A DNA stretch of 64,000 bases, taken from the NCBI GenBank assembly GCA_041393395.1, contig JAWKKG010000004.1, forward strand, positions 496,001-560,000, in the 5' to 3' direction. A program made the translations under genes and the position numbers. The stretch's first letter is position 1. Each line of letters starts with the position of its first letter. The notes under the pieces were generated by a model. That model was not told the DNA's origin. It saw only the letters and a list, made by a program, of their open reading frames with translations, and made no database searches. The stretch is from JAGQIB01 sp041393395. Lineage in GTDB: Bacteria; ARS69. Of the stretch, positions 16,668 to 26,547 are shown in pieces.

Positions 16668-19358
16668 GTGGCTCGCGCGAAGAAGGCGGAGACGTTCGTG
16701 GCCGTCGACGGCACGGCGCTCGCCTACCGGTCCCACTTCGCCTTCATCAACCGCCCGCTGACCACCCGCGACGGTCAGGTCACGAGTGCGGTGTTCGGGT
16801 TCATCCTGGCGCTCAAGCGGATCGTGGAGGACCTGGCTCCGGACAAGTTCGTGGTGGTGTTCGATCCCGAAGGTCCCACGTTTCGCCACGACATGTACGA
16901 GCAATACAAGGCGCAGCGGGAGCGCATGCCCGATGACCTGCGCTCGCAGCTCCCGCTGATCCGTCGCTGGCTCGACCTTTCCGGCATCCCGTGGCTCGCC
17001 GTCCCCGGCTACGAGGCGGACGACACGCTCGCCACGCTCGGGCTGCGCGCCGCGGACTCCGGGATGGACGCGCGCATCGTCTCGAACGACAAGGACCTGC
17101 TCCAGATCGTGGGCGGCAAGCTCTTGGTGGTGCAGCTCGGCAAGTCGAGCGAGCCGATGAAGAAGATGGACCCGGCCGGCGTGAAGGACGCATTCGGGGT
17201 CGAGCCCGCGCAGATCGTGGATTTCCTCGCGCTCACGGGCGACTCCTCCGACAACGTGCCGGGCGTCCCCGGGGTGGGCAAGAAGACCGCGGCGAAGCTC
17301 CTGAGCGAGCACGGCTCGCTCGCGGCGCTCATGGAGGCCGCGCCCGGCCTCAAGGGCAAGCTGAAGGAGAACCTGGTCGAGAACCACGATCGCGCGCTGT
17401 TCTCGCGGGAGCTGGTCACGCTGAAGACGGACGTTCCGGTCGACGCGCCGGACACGTTCGAGTGCGGCGCCGGCGACGCCGACGCATTGCACGAGTTCTA
17501 CGAGGAGCTCGACTTCCAGTCGCTCCAGAAGAACGTCGACCGGACGCGCGCGATCGACGACGCCGGCTGGACCACGATCGGCGACGCTTCCGGCCTGGCC
17601 GACCTCGCCGGCCGCCTCGCGCGCGCGAAGCACGGCTTCGTGTTCCAGGTGGAGCTCGACGGCCCCGACCCGCTTCGCGACGGGATCGTGGGCATCGCGC
17701 TCGCGGACTCGCCCGGCGCGGCGGCCTGGATCCCGCTCGGCCTTGCCACCACGGACTGCTTCGATATCTCCACGGTGCGCGGGGCGCTCGCGGGCGTGCT
17801 CGAGGATCCGAGGATCCCGAAGTGGGGGCAGGACGTGAAGCGCTCGCTGCTCGCCCTGACCCGGCTGGACATCCGCCCGCGCGGGGTCGCGTTCGACACG
17901 ATGCTCGCGAGCTACGTGCTGGATCCCTCGCGCCGCACGCACGGACTGGAAGACCTCGCGCGCGAGCGGCTGCAGCTCCGCGTGCGGGATCGCGCGGAGG
18001 TCGTCGGGGCCGGCCGCAGCAAGGTGCGTCTCGCGGAGGCGCCGGCCGAGGGCGTGGCGCAGCTCGCGAACGAGGAGGCGGACCTCGCGTACCGCCTGCG
18101 CGACAAGCTGGAGACGGACCTCAGCGTGCTGGACCAGGGGCACGTGTTCTCGCGGATCGAGCTGCCGCTGCTCGACGTGCTCGCGCGCATGGAGGAGATC
18201 GGCGTCCGGGTGGACACGGACTTCCTCGCCACGCTGTCCGAACGCATGACCGAGGAGCTCGCGACGCTCGAGAAGCAGGCGTGGCAGGAGGCGGGGCACG
18301 AGTTCAACCTCGCGAGTCCCAAGCAGGTCGGCGAGCTCCTGTTCGGCGAGCTCGCGCTCAAGCCGCGCGGGCGCACGAAGACCGGGCACTCCACGAACGC
18401 CGACGTGCTCTCCGAGCTGGCGCAGGAGCACCCCGTCCCCGGGATCATCCTGCGGCACCGCGAGGTTTCGAAGCTGAAGTCGGGTTACGTCGACGCATTG
18501 CCGGCCCTCGTGAACCCCGCGACGGGCCGCATCCACACGAGCTTCCAGCAGGCGGTGGCGGCGACCGGACGGCTGTCCTCGGCCGACCCGAACCTGCAGA
18601 ACGTGCCGGTGCGGACCTGGGAAGGTCGCGAGATCCGCAAGGCGTTCGTGCCCTCGGCACCGGGGCGCGTGATCGTCTCGTGCGACTACTCGCAGATCGA
18701 GCTGCGCCTGCTCGCGCACATGGCGGCCGATGAACCGTTGCTCGCCGCGTTCCGCGAGGATCGCGACATCCACCGTGCCACCGCCGCCCTCGTGTTCGGC
18801 GTGAGCGAGGCCGACGTCACCGCGGACCAGCGCGCCTCGGCGAAGACGATCAACTTCGCGATCATCTACGGCATGGGGGCCGTGAACCTCGGGCGATCGC
18901 TCGGCATCTCCACGCGCGAGGCGAGCCGCTTCATCGAGAGCTACTTCGATCAGTACCCCGGCGTGCAGGCGTTCATCGACCGCACGCAGGAGGACGCGCG
19001 CGACTCGCTCGTGGTGGAGACGCTGGCCGGACGCCGTCGCCCGGTGCCCGAGATCGCGAGCCCGGATCACCGCACGCGCGCGTTCGGGGAGCGCATCGCC
19101 GTGAACACGCCGATCCAGGGCACCGCCGCCGACATCATGAAGCTCGCGATGATCGCGGTGGATCGCGCGCTCGCGGAGCGCAAGCTCGAATCCCGCATGA
19201 TCCTCACCGTGCACGACGAGCTCGTGTTCGACGCTCCGGAGTCGGAGCGGGAGGAGCTCGTGGACCTCGTGCGCCACGAGATGTCGACCGCGATGGAGCT
19301 CTCGGTTCCGCTCAAGGTCGACGCGGGCTTCGGCGCGAACTGGAGCGAGGCGCACTGA
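16668..19358 (+). CDS. polA: DNA polymerase I, proofreading site degenerate
   Basis: Repair and Okazaki-fragment polymerase, predicted 896 residues from the GTG at 16668. It has an N-terminal 5' nuclease domain (GYEADDTLATL, LTGDSSDNVPG and a GVGKKTA helix-hairpin-helix). The central 3'-5' exonuclease domain lost its metal ligands: the DxE motif reads Q327-V-E329, the motif II Asp is S393, and motif III Tyr/Asp are Leu and E470. The polymerase domain is intact: DPNLQNVPVR, motif A VSCDYSQIELRLLAH, motif B RASAKTINFAIIYGMG and motif C VHDELVFD. It is therefore likely a non-proofreading enzyme, as in Thermus. The stop overlaps coaE. Confidence 0.95.
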   Translation: MARAKKAETFVAVDGTALAYRSHFAFINRPLTTRDGQVTSAVFGFILALKRIVEDLAPDKFVVVFDPEGPTFRHDMYEQYKAQRERMPDDLRSQLPLIRRWLDLSGIPWLAVPGYEADDTLATLGLRAADSGMDARIVSNDKDLLQIVGGKLLVVQLGKSSEPMKKMDPAGVKDAFGVEPAQIVDFLALTGDSSDNVPGVPGVGKKTAAKLLSEHGSLAALMEAAPGLKGKLKENLVENHDRALFSRELVTLKTDVPVDAPDTFECGAGDADALHEFYEELDFQSLQKNVDRTRAIDDAGWTTIGDASGLADLAGRLARAKHGFVFQVELDGPDPLRDGIVGIALADSPGAAAWIPLGLATTDCFDISTVRGALAGVLEDPRIPKWGQDVKRSLLALTRLDIRPRGVAFDTMLASYVLDPSRRTHGLEDLARERLQLRVRDRAEVVGAGRSKVRLAEAPAEGVAQLANEEADLAYRLRDKLETDLSVLDQGHVFSRIELPLLDVLARMEEIGVRVDTDFLATLSERMTEELATLEKQAWQEAGHEFNLASPKQVGELLFGELALKPRGRTKTGHSTNADVLSELAQEHPVPGIILRHREVSKLKSGYVDALPALVNPATGRIHTSFQQAVAATGRLSSADPNLQNVPVRTWEGREIRKAFVPSAPGRVIVSCDYSQIELRLLAHMAADEPLLAAFREDRDIHRATAALVFGVSEADVTADQRASAKTINFAIIYGMGAVNLGRSLGISTREASRFIESYFDQYPGVQAFIDRTQEDARDSLVVETLAGRRRPVPEIASPDHRTRAFGERIAVNTPIQGTAADIMKLAMIAVDRALAERKLESRMILTVHDELVFDAPESEREELVDLVRHEMSTAMELSVPLKVDAGFGANWSEAH

Positions 19359-19984
19359 TGTTCGTGGTGGGAGTGACCGGCGGCATCGGCTCCGGCAAGT
19401 CCACCGTGGCGCGGCTGCTCGCGGAGCGCGGGGCGCGCGTGCTCGATGCGGACCGCATCGTGCGAGAGCTGTACGCGGGGGGCGAGCTGCCGGCCGAGCT
19501 GGAACGTCGCCTCGGGCCGGGCCTGCTCGAGGAAGACGGCGCGGTGGACCGCGCGGCGCTCGCGAATCTCGTGTTCCGGGACTCCTCGGCGCGGCGCGAG
19601 CTGGAGTCGATCGTCCATCCCGCGGTCCGGGCGACCATCCTCGGGCGCCTCGACGTCTGGCGCGCGGAGCCGTTCGACGGCTTCGCCGTGATCGACGCCG
19701 CGCTGCTGGTGGAGGCGGATTCGCCGTACCCGCTCGATGCGCTCGTGGTGGTGACGGCGGGGGCGGAGACGCGGATCGAGCGGCTGCGTGGCCGCGGCGT
19801 CCCCGAGGCCGACGCGCGACGTCGCATCGCGGCCCAGGCGTCGGACGCCGAGAAGATCGCCCGAGCGGACTACGTCGTCCGCAACGACGGCGATCTGGAG
19901 GCCCTCGAGCGCGCGGTGGCGCGCCTCGCGGAGGATCTCGAGCGTCACGCCTCCGGCCGTGCCCGGGGCCCGGAAACCGGCTGA
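19358..19984 (+). CDS. coaE: Dephospho-CoA kinase
   Basis: Phosphorylates dephospho-CoA, the last step of coenzyme A synthesis. Predicted 208 residues, normal length. The P-loop GVTGGIGSGKSTVARLLAE lies at the N terminus, then DADRIVRELY; the lid and C-terminal helix follow with QASDAEKIARADYVVRNDG, the family C-terminal signature. Its ATG overlaps the polA stop (TGATG), an arrangement seen in other bacteria as well. Confidence 0.94.
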   Translation: MFVVGVTGGIGSGKSTVARLLAERGARVLDADRIVRELYAGGELPAELERRLGPGLLEEDGAVDRAALANLVFRDSSARRELESIVHPAVRATILGRLDVWRAEPFDGFAVIDAALLVEADSPYPLDALVVVTAGAETRIERLRGRGVPEADARRRIAAQASDAEKIARADYVVRNDGDLEALERAVARLAEDLERHASGRARGPETG

Positions 19985-19992
19985 ACGCGCGC

Positions 19993-20021
19993 TTTCCCGG
20001 GCGCCGCCTTCCCGGTAGACT
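19993..20021 (+). promoter_or_regulatory. Candidate promoter before prfB
   Basis: TTTCCC (19993-19998), a 17-bp spacer and TAGACT (20016-20021) in the 117-bp coaE-prfB gap. About 30 of 40 bases from CGCGCTTTCCCG onward match the gap before msbA at the same spacing, which suggests a real promoter class with a non-standard -35. Confidence 0.4.
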
Positions 20022-20101
20022 GCCCGCAATCATCGACCAGAGACTATGCGGTCCGAGACACTCGGCCCGCGCCGGCACGGAGCCGGGGGAGGGGTGCGAG
20101 G

Positions 20102-21227
20102 ATGAACGAGGAGATCCGGCGAACGCTGTCCGAGCTCGAGAAGAGGATCCAAGAGCTCGGGAGGTATCTTTGACGTCGACACGCGACGTCGACGGATCGC
20201 CGAGCTGGAAGAGCGCTCGGCCCAGCCGGAGTTCTGGGACCGCGCCGAGGAGGCGCAGAAGGTCCTCCGCGAGCTGAAGACCGAGAAGGACCAGGTCGGC
20301 GCGTACGACGATCTGAGCCGTCGCCACGAGGATCTCGGCGTGCTCGCCGAGCTGGCCTCGGAGGAAGACGACGAGGGCGTGGAGAAGGAGGCGCGCGACG
20401 GACTCGAGCCGCTCGAGAAGGCCGTGGCGGCGCTCGAGGTGCGCAGTCTCTTCCGCGACGAGGCGGATCACCGCCCCGCCATTCTCACGATCAACCCGGG
20501 CGCCGGTGGCATCGACAGCCAGGACTGGGCGGAGATGCTGCTGCGCATGTATCTGCGCTGGGCGGACACGCGCGGCTTCTCCACCGAGATCGTGAACGAG
20601 CAGCCGGCCGAGGAGGCGGGCATCAAGAGCGCCACGGTGATCGTGCGCGGCGAGTACGCGTACGGCTACCTCAAGGTCGAGAACGGCGTGCATCGGCTGG
20701 TCCGGATCTCGCCGTTCGACGCGCAGAAGCGACGTCACACGTCGTTCGCCTCGGTGTTCGTGTACCCGGAGGCCGATGAGGACGTCGCGATCGAGATCGA
20801 CGACAACGATCTTCGCTGGGACACGTTCCGCGCGAGCGGCGCCGGCGGGCAGCACGTGAACAAGACCGACTCGGCCGTGCGCATCACGCACCTGCCGACC
20901 GGGATCGTGGTGACGTGCCAGACCGAGCGCTCGCAGCACCGCAATCGCGATACCGCGATGAAGCTGCTGAAGTCGCGGCTGTACGATCGCAAGCGGGAAG
21001 AGGAACGCAAGAAGCGCCAGGAGCTGGAGGACGAAAAGGGCGATGCGGCCTGGGGCAACCAGATCCGCTCGTACGTGTTCCAGCCCTACACGCTCGTGAA
21101 GGACCACCGCCTGAACCTGGAGAACGGCAACGTCCAGGCGGTCATGGACGGCGACATCGACCTGTTCATCGAAGCCGCGCTGCTCGCGGGGCTCGGCGGG
21201 CTCAAGGCCCCGGAGGGGAGCAAGTGA
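20102..21227 (+). CDS. prfB: Peptide chain release factor 2, expressed by programmed +1 frameshift
   Basis: RF2 releases peptides at UGA and UAA. The coding sequence is join(20102..20170,20172..21227), 374 residues. The zero frame ends at an in-frame TGA after 23 codons; reading resumes one base on, giving YLDVDTRRRRIAELEE, as in Escherichia coli RF2. Codon recognition is by SPF (203-205), which marks RF2 rather than RF1; the catalytic GGQ is at 248-250 within AGGQHVNKTDSAVR. Regulation is autogenous: scarce RF2 lets ribosomes pause at TGA and shift. lysS follows with a GTGA overlap, as prfB-lysS pairs do elsewhere. Confidence 0.96.
20159..20174 (+). promoter_or_regulatory. prfB +1 frameshift site
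   Basis: The zero frame reads GGG AGG TAT CTT TGA C, close to the E. coli site AGG GGG TAT CTT TGA C. GGGAGG acts as the internal Shine-Dalgarno, CTT is the slippery codon at 20168-20170, TGA (20171-20173) is the autoregulatory stop, and the following C weakens termination. Confidence 0.95.
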
Positions 21228-22783
21228 CGACGGAGACGAACCCGGTCCTCGGCGACGAGAACGATCAGATCCGGTCCCGGCAGGAGAAGCGGACCCGGCT
21301 CGAGGAGGCGGGCATCTCCGTCTATCCGAACGGATACCCCGTGACCCACAGCGCGACCGAGGCGGTGGCGGCGCACGAGCGGGCCGCGGCCGAAGCGGGC
21401 GACGGCGAGCCGGCCCGCGTGGAGGTCGCGATCGCGGGACGCCTCATGTCGCGTCGCAAGATGGGGAAGGCGTCGTTTCTGCACCTGCAGGATCGCTCGG
21501 GTCGCGTCCAGATCTATCTCAAGAAGGATATCGTGGGCGAGGACGCCTACGAGCATCTGACGCTCGCGGACCTCGGCGATTTCCTCGGCGTCTCCGGCTC
21601 GATGTTCGTGACGCGTACGGGAGAGGTCACGGTGCAGGCCGAGTCGTGGACGTTCCTCGGCAAGGCGATGCGTCCGCTGCCCGACAAGTGGCACGGCCTC
21701 GTGGACAAGGAGTCGCGGTTCCGGCAGCGGTACCTGGACCTGCTCGTGAACGAGGAGTCGCGTCGTGTCTTCGTGGCGCGGACGCGCGTGATCTCCGCGA
21801 TGCGTCGCGTGCTGGACGCGAAGGATTTCCTCGAGGTCGAGACGCCGGTCCTGCAGCCGATCTACGGCGGCGCCTCCGCGCGACCGTTCCGTACCACGCA
21901 CAACGCGCTCGGCATCACGCTCTTCCTGCGCATCGCGAACGAGCTGTATCTCAAGCGTTGCCTCATCGGCGGGCTCGAGCGCGTGTACGAGTTCGCGAAG
22001 GACTTCCGGAACGAGGGCATGGATCGCTCGCACCTGCCGGAGTTCACCATGGTGGAGGTCTACCAGGCGTACGCGGACTACCGGGCGGGCATGGACCTCG
22101 TGGAGGAGCTCGTGGCTGCGGCCTGCGAGGCGGCGAACGGCACGCTGCAGATCGAGTACCAGGGCCGCGCGCTGGACTTCTCCAGGCCCTGGCGGCGTCT
22201 GCCGTACTTCGAGGCGCTGGAGCGCGCGACGGGAGCGGATCTCTCCGATCTGGACGAGACGCGGATCCGTGGCCTGTGCGAGAAGCACCGGGTCGAACTG
22301 GAGGGAGATCCCTCGGCTGCGAAGATGCTCGATGAACTGTTCGGCACCGTGGTCGAACCGGGTCTGTTCGAGCCGACGTTCGTGACGGACCACCCGAAGG
22401 TGATGTCGCCGCTCTCCAAGGAGAAGCCGGAGGATCCGCGACTGGTGGAGCGGTACGAGCCGTACCTCGCGTGCATGGAGGTCGGGAACGGCTTCTCCGA
22501 GCTGAACGATCCCGTGGAGCAGCGCCGACGTTTCGAGGACCAGCTTCGCCTCGCGAAGCGGGACGAGGACACGATGGTGCTGGACGAGCCGTTCCTCCGG
22601 GCGATGGAGCACGGCATGCCGCCGGCGTCCGGGCTCGGCATCGGCGTCGATCGCCTGGTCATGATCCTCACGGGGCAGGAGCAGATCCGCGAGGTCGTGC
22701 TGTTCCCGCAGATGCGGCCGGAGGCCACCGGTTCCGCCGACGACGGCGACGGTGCCCTCGCCGACGCTCCGGAGGCGACGTGA
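21224..22783 (+). CDS. lysS: Lysyl-tRNA synthetase, class II
   Basis: Charges tRNA-Lys in the cytoplasm. Predicted 519 residues from the GTG that overlaps the prfB stop. An N-terminal OB fold binds the anticodon (GRLMSRRKMGKASFLHLQD). The class II catalytic core has motif 1 around FLEVETPVLQPIYGGASARP, motif 2 FRNEGMDRSHLPEFTMVE and motif 3 GLGIGVDRLVMILTGQ. Length and motif spacing are normal. Downstream, lolC begins with another GTGA overlap. Confidence 0.95.
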   Translation: MTTETNPVLGDENDQIRSRQEKRTRLEEAGISVYPNGYPVTHSATEAVAAHERAAAEAGDGEPARVEVAIAGRLMSRRKMGKASFLHLQDRSGRVQIYLKKDIVGEDAYEHLTLADLGDFLGVSGSMFVTRTGEVTVQAESWTFLGKAMRPLPDKWHGLVDKESRFRQRYLDLLVNEESRRVFVARTRVISAMRRVLDAKDFLEVETPVLQPIYGGASARPFRTTHNALGITLFLRIANELYLKRCLIGGLERVYEFAKDFRNEGMDRSHLPEFTMVEVYQAYADYRAGMDLVEELVAAACEAANGTLQIEYQGRALDFSRPWRRLPYFEALERATGADLSDLDETRIRGLCEKHRVELEGDPSAAKMLDELFGTVVEPGLFEPTFVTDHPKVMSPLSKEKPEDPRLVERYEPYLACMEVGNGFSELNDPVEQRRRFEDQLRLAKRDEDTMVLDEPFLRAMEHGMPPASGLGIGVDRLVMILTGQEQIREVVLFPQMRPEATGSADDGDGALADAPEAT

Positions 22784-24001
22784 GCTTCGAGTGGTTCGTG
22801 GCGAGTCGGTACCTGCGGGCGCGTGGACGCTCGCGGTTCCGCTCGCTGATCACGGCGCTCGCGGTGGGCGGCGTGTCCGTCGGGGTGGCGGCGGCGATCA
22901 TCGTGCTCGGCGTGATGAACGGCTTCTCCACCGAGGTGCGTTCGCGGATCGCGGGCACGAACGGCCACATCCAGCTTCTCGATCCGAACGAGCAGGGCCT
23001 GGCCGACGTGGACGGCATCCAGCAGAAGGTCCGGGGGATCGACGGCGTGGTGGCCACGTCGCCGTTCGTTTTCGGGGAGATCCTGCTCACGTCGGATCGC
23101 GATTCCGAGGGGGCGATTCTCCGCGGCTTCGATCCGGCGCACGAAGGCGACGTCACCGACGTGCCGAAGGGCTTCACCCCGGCCGACGCTTCGGTGGACC
23201 CGCAGCCGCTGGCGGACGGCACGTCGCTGCCGGGCATCATCCTCGGAGTGAACCTCGCGGCCAAGCTCCGCGCGGGCATCGGCGACACGGTCACCGCGAC
23301 CGTTCCCGACGCGCGGCGGCGCGGCATCCCGCGGATGCGGAGCTTCGTGGTCACCGGTCTGTTCGAGTCCGGCATCTACGAGTTCGATCAGGCGACGTCG
23401 CTCACGTCGCTGGAGGCGGCGCGCGACGCGCTGGATCTCGGCGAGCGCACCACGGGCATCCTCGTGCGCGTGGACGACATGGACGCCGCTCCCGCGATCG
23501 CGGATCGCATCATGGCGAGCGTCGAGTCGCCGCGCGTGTGGGCGAACAACTGGATCAGTCAGAATCACCAGCTGTTCCTCTGGATGAAGATCGAGAAGAT
23601 GATCGGCTATCTCGTGTTCGCGATCATCCTCACCGTGGCGGCGTTCCTGATCGCGTCCACCTTGATCATGATCGTCCTGGAGAAGACCCGCGAGATCGGC
23701 ATCCTCATGTCGATCGGCGCGGGGAGGGACGGCGTGCGCCGTGTATTCCTGCTGGAAGGGATCGCGATCGGCGGCCTCGGCACCGCCATCGGATGCGCGC
23801 TGGGAGCGCTCGCGTGCTTCGTCCTCGATCACTACCGGTTGAACCTGCCCGGCGACGTCTACTTCGTGGAGACCCTGCCCGTGCAGCTCTGGTGGGGCGA
23901 CGTGGTGATGGTCTGCGGCCTCGCGCTCGTGATCTGCCTCGTGTCGGCGCTGTACCCGTCGTGGAGCGCGTCCCGGCTCGTGCCGGTGGAGGCGATTCGC
24001 T

Positions 24002-24009
<8 letters not shown>
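22780..24009 (+). CDS. lolC: Lipoprotein-releasing ABC transporter permease, LolC/LolE family
   Basis: Inner-membrane permease that extracts outer-membrane lipoproteins and hands them to LolA. Predicted 409 residues with the family layout: an N-terminal anchor with the signature WFVASRYLRARGRSRFRSLI, one membrane helix, a periplasmic domain of about 220 residues, then three membrane helices. The cytoplasmic coupling segment (LEKTREIGILMSIGA) is present. Only one permease gene is here, so the complex may use a homodimer (LolF-like), although a second gene could lie elsewhere. It overlaps lolD by 8 bp. Confidence 0.9.
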
Positions 24010-24711
<702 letters not shown>

Positions 24712-24715
<4 letters not shown>

Positions 24716-25260
24716 CTCCGGAAGAGGGGGCGCCGGTGAAGTGTGATCGCTGCGGGGAACGTCCGGGGGAGATCCGCTACACCGAGATGGCCGACGGGGA
24801 GATCCGTCGATCCCTGCTTTGCCGGGAGTGCGCCCGCGAGCTCGGCGTGGAATCGGAGGACGAGCCGGCCGAGCCCGAGCTCGGCTTCGTGGCCGGGCCG
24901 ATCCCGGTGGCCGCCGTGGTGAAGGGCAAGGTGGCCCTGCCCGAGACGGCCGAGGACTCGAGGCGCTGTCCGGCCTGCGGCGCGGCCGCGGCCGACCTCG
25001 AGACACACGCGCTGTTCGGCTGCGCGACCTGCTACGACACGTTCGCTTCGTCGCTGGAGCCGCTGCTCCGTCGCCTGCACCACCGGGTCCGCCATCGCGG
25101 CCGCATTCCGGGGGGCGTCGTCACGCCGCCGACCGGGCAGGCGCTGGAGGAGATGCGTCGCCAGCTCGATGTCGCGATCTCCGAGGAACGTTTCGACGAC
25201 GCAGCCGAGCTCCGGGATCAGATCCAGGAACGGGAGCGCGAGGAGGAGGACGGCGCGTGA
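24712..25260 (+). CDS. mcsA: McsA-like zinc-finger activator of protein arginine kinase
   Basis: In Firmicutes McsA binds and activates the arginine kinase McsB. Predicted 182 residues. Four CxxC pairs are seen (CDRC near residue 11, CREC, CPAC and CATC), which should bind two zinc ions as in Bacillus McsA. The C terminus is a UvrB/UvrC motif (LEEMRRQLDVAISEERFDDA). The ATG overlaps the lolD stop and the stop overlaps mcsB. The mcsA-mcsB-clpC order matches Bacillus, but the repressor gene ctsR that usually precedes it is absent. Confidence 0.88.
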
Positions 25261-26342
25261 CCGGAGCCGAGATCGCGGTGCGCCCGATTCCCTGGCTGGA
25301 CGCGAGCGGCCCCGAGGCCGAGGTCGTGGTCTCGTCGCGGGCGCGTCTCGCCCGCAACCTGTGTGACGTGCCGTTCCCGCATCGCGCGGATTCGCTGCAG
25401 TCGGAACGCGTGTTCGAGCGCGTGGTGGCTGCGGTCCGGCGGGCTCCGGCGTTCCACGACGCGACGGTGTTCGACTTCGAGGTGCTCACGGAGCGCGAGC
25501 GCTCCCTTCTCGTGGAGCGACGCCTCGCGACCCCGCGCCTCGCGAAGGGCTCCGGCGCGCGCGGCGTCGTGGTGTCGCGCGACGAGAGCGTCGCGGTCCT
25601 CGTGAACGAGGAAGACCACGTACGGATCCAGTCGATCGTTCCGGGGTTGGATCTTCCGTCCGCGCTCACGGCCGCGGTGGATGTCGATCGCGCGCTCGAG
25701 GGCGAGCTGGAATTCGCGGCGGACCGTCGGCTCGGGTACCGCACGGCGTGCCCGACGAACGTCGGTACGGGACTGCGGCTGTCGGTGCAGGTCCACCTCC
25801 CGCTGCTCGTGTGGATCGGTGAGGTCAAGCGCGTGCACCGGGCGGTGGCGGAGATGGGCATGGTCCTTCGCGGTTGGCTCGGCGAGGGCTCGCGAGCGCA
25901 GGGCGATCTCTATCAGCTGTCGAACCAGCGCACGCTCGGGGTCACGGAGGAGGAGTGCTCGAAGCTGCTCGAGCGCGTCGTCCGGCGCTCGCTCGAGCTG
26001 CAGCGTGACGCGCGGGATCGGATTCTCGCGGCGGACGGGCGGCGATCGCGTCTGGAGGACCGACTCGCGCGATCCTGGGCGATCCTGCGGTCCGCGCGTC
26101 TCCTGTCGGACGAAGAGGCCGCGGCGTGTCTGTCGGACGTCTGGAGCGCGCGCGTCCTCGGAGTGGGGCCGGGCCCGAGCCTGGAGGCGCTGCGGCGCCT
26201 GCTGGTGGGGCTCCAGCCCGCCCACCTGGCGTACGCCACGGAGGGCGACGAGCCGCTCGACCGGGTCCGGGCGCGGCGACTCCGGGAGTTCTTCGCGGAG
26301 TTCCCCGAACCCGGGACGGACCTCGCGCATCTCAGGGGTTAG
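25257..26342 (+). CDS. mcsB: Protein arginine kinase
   Basis: Phosphorylates arginine residues on proteins, marking them for ClpCP degradation in Bacillus. Predicted 361 residues, normal for McsB. Guanido-kinase fold landmarks: VVVSSRARLARNL (nucleotide contacts), the loop VNEEDHVRIQ with the catalytic acidic pair, and CPTNVGTGLRLSV containing the active-site Cys. The C-terminal domain SRLEDRLARSWAILRSARLL matches the phosphoarginine-sensing part of McsB. GTG start at 25257. clpC lies 205 bp downstream behind its own candidate promoter. Confidence 0.92.
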   Translation: MTGAEIAVRPIPWLDASGPEAEVVVSSRARLARNLCDVPFPHRADSLQSERVFERVVAAVRRAPAFHDATVFDFEVLTERERSLLVERRLATPRLAKGSGARGVVVSRDESVAVLVNEEDHVRIQSIVPGLDLPSALTAAVDVDRALEGELEFAADRRLGYRTACPTNVGTGLRLSVQVHLPLLVWIGEVKRVHRAVAEMGMVLRGWLGEGSRAQGDLYQLSNQRTLGVTEEECSKLLERVVRRSLELQRDARDRILAADGRRSRLEDRLARSWAILRSARLLSDEEAAACLSDVWSARVLGVGPGPSLEALRRLLVGLQPAHLAYATEGDEPLDRVRARRLREFFAEFPEPGTDLAHLRG

Positions 26343-26494
26343 CAGCGGAGGCGAACGGTCGAGTGGAGCCGGCCGTCAAGAACTCCGCGGACGAGGACGA
26401 TGACCGGACGAGGAAGGGGAGGTCGCCCGCGCGAGGGGGCCTGCTTGCCGGATGTGTCCAAAAAGGGCAGATTCGAGGCGATTCCGGGGGATTC

Positions 26495-26503
26495 TGATAT
26501 AGT
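26495..26503 (+). promoter_or_regulatory. Candidate extended -10 promoter for clpC
   Basis: TGATATAGT fits an extended -10 (TGn plus TATAGT at 26498-26503) in the 205-bp mcsB-clpC gap. No convincing -35 lies at the right distance (TTGCCG at 26445 is too far). A strong GGGAGGAGG ribosome site follows near 26533. No CtsR heptad operator or CIRCE inverted repeat was found in the gap. Confidence 0.4.
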
Positions 26504-26547
26504 TCCGCCTATCCCGCTGGGTCCGGGGTGACGGGAGGAGGCCTTAG

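Noticed and set aside
13773..21107. A 2444-codon open frame on the minus strand opposite ftsK, polA, coaE and prfB
   Set aside because: It is a shadow frame of strongly GC3-biased genes. It is made of low-complexity Arg/His/Leu/Asp runs, lies antisense to five clearly conserved genes, and contains no domain.
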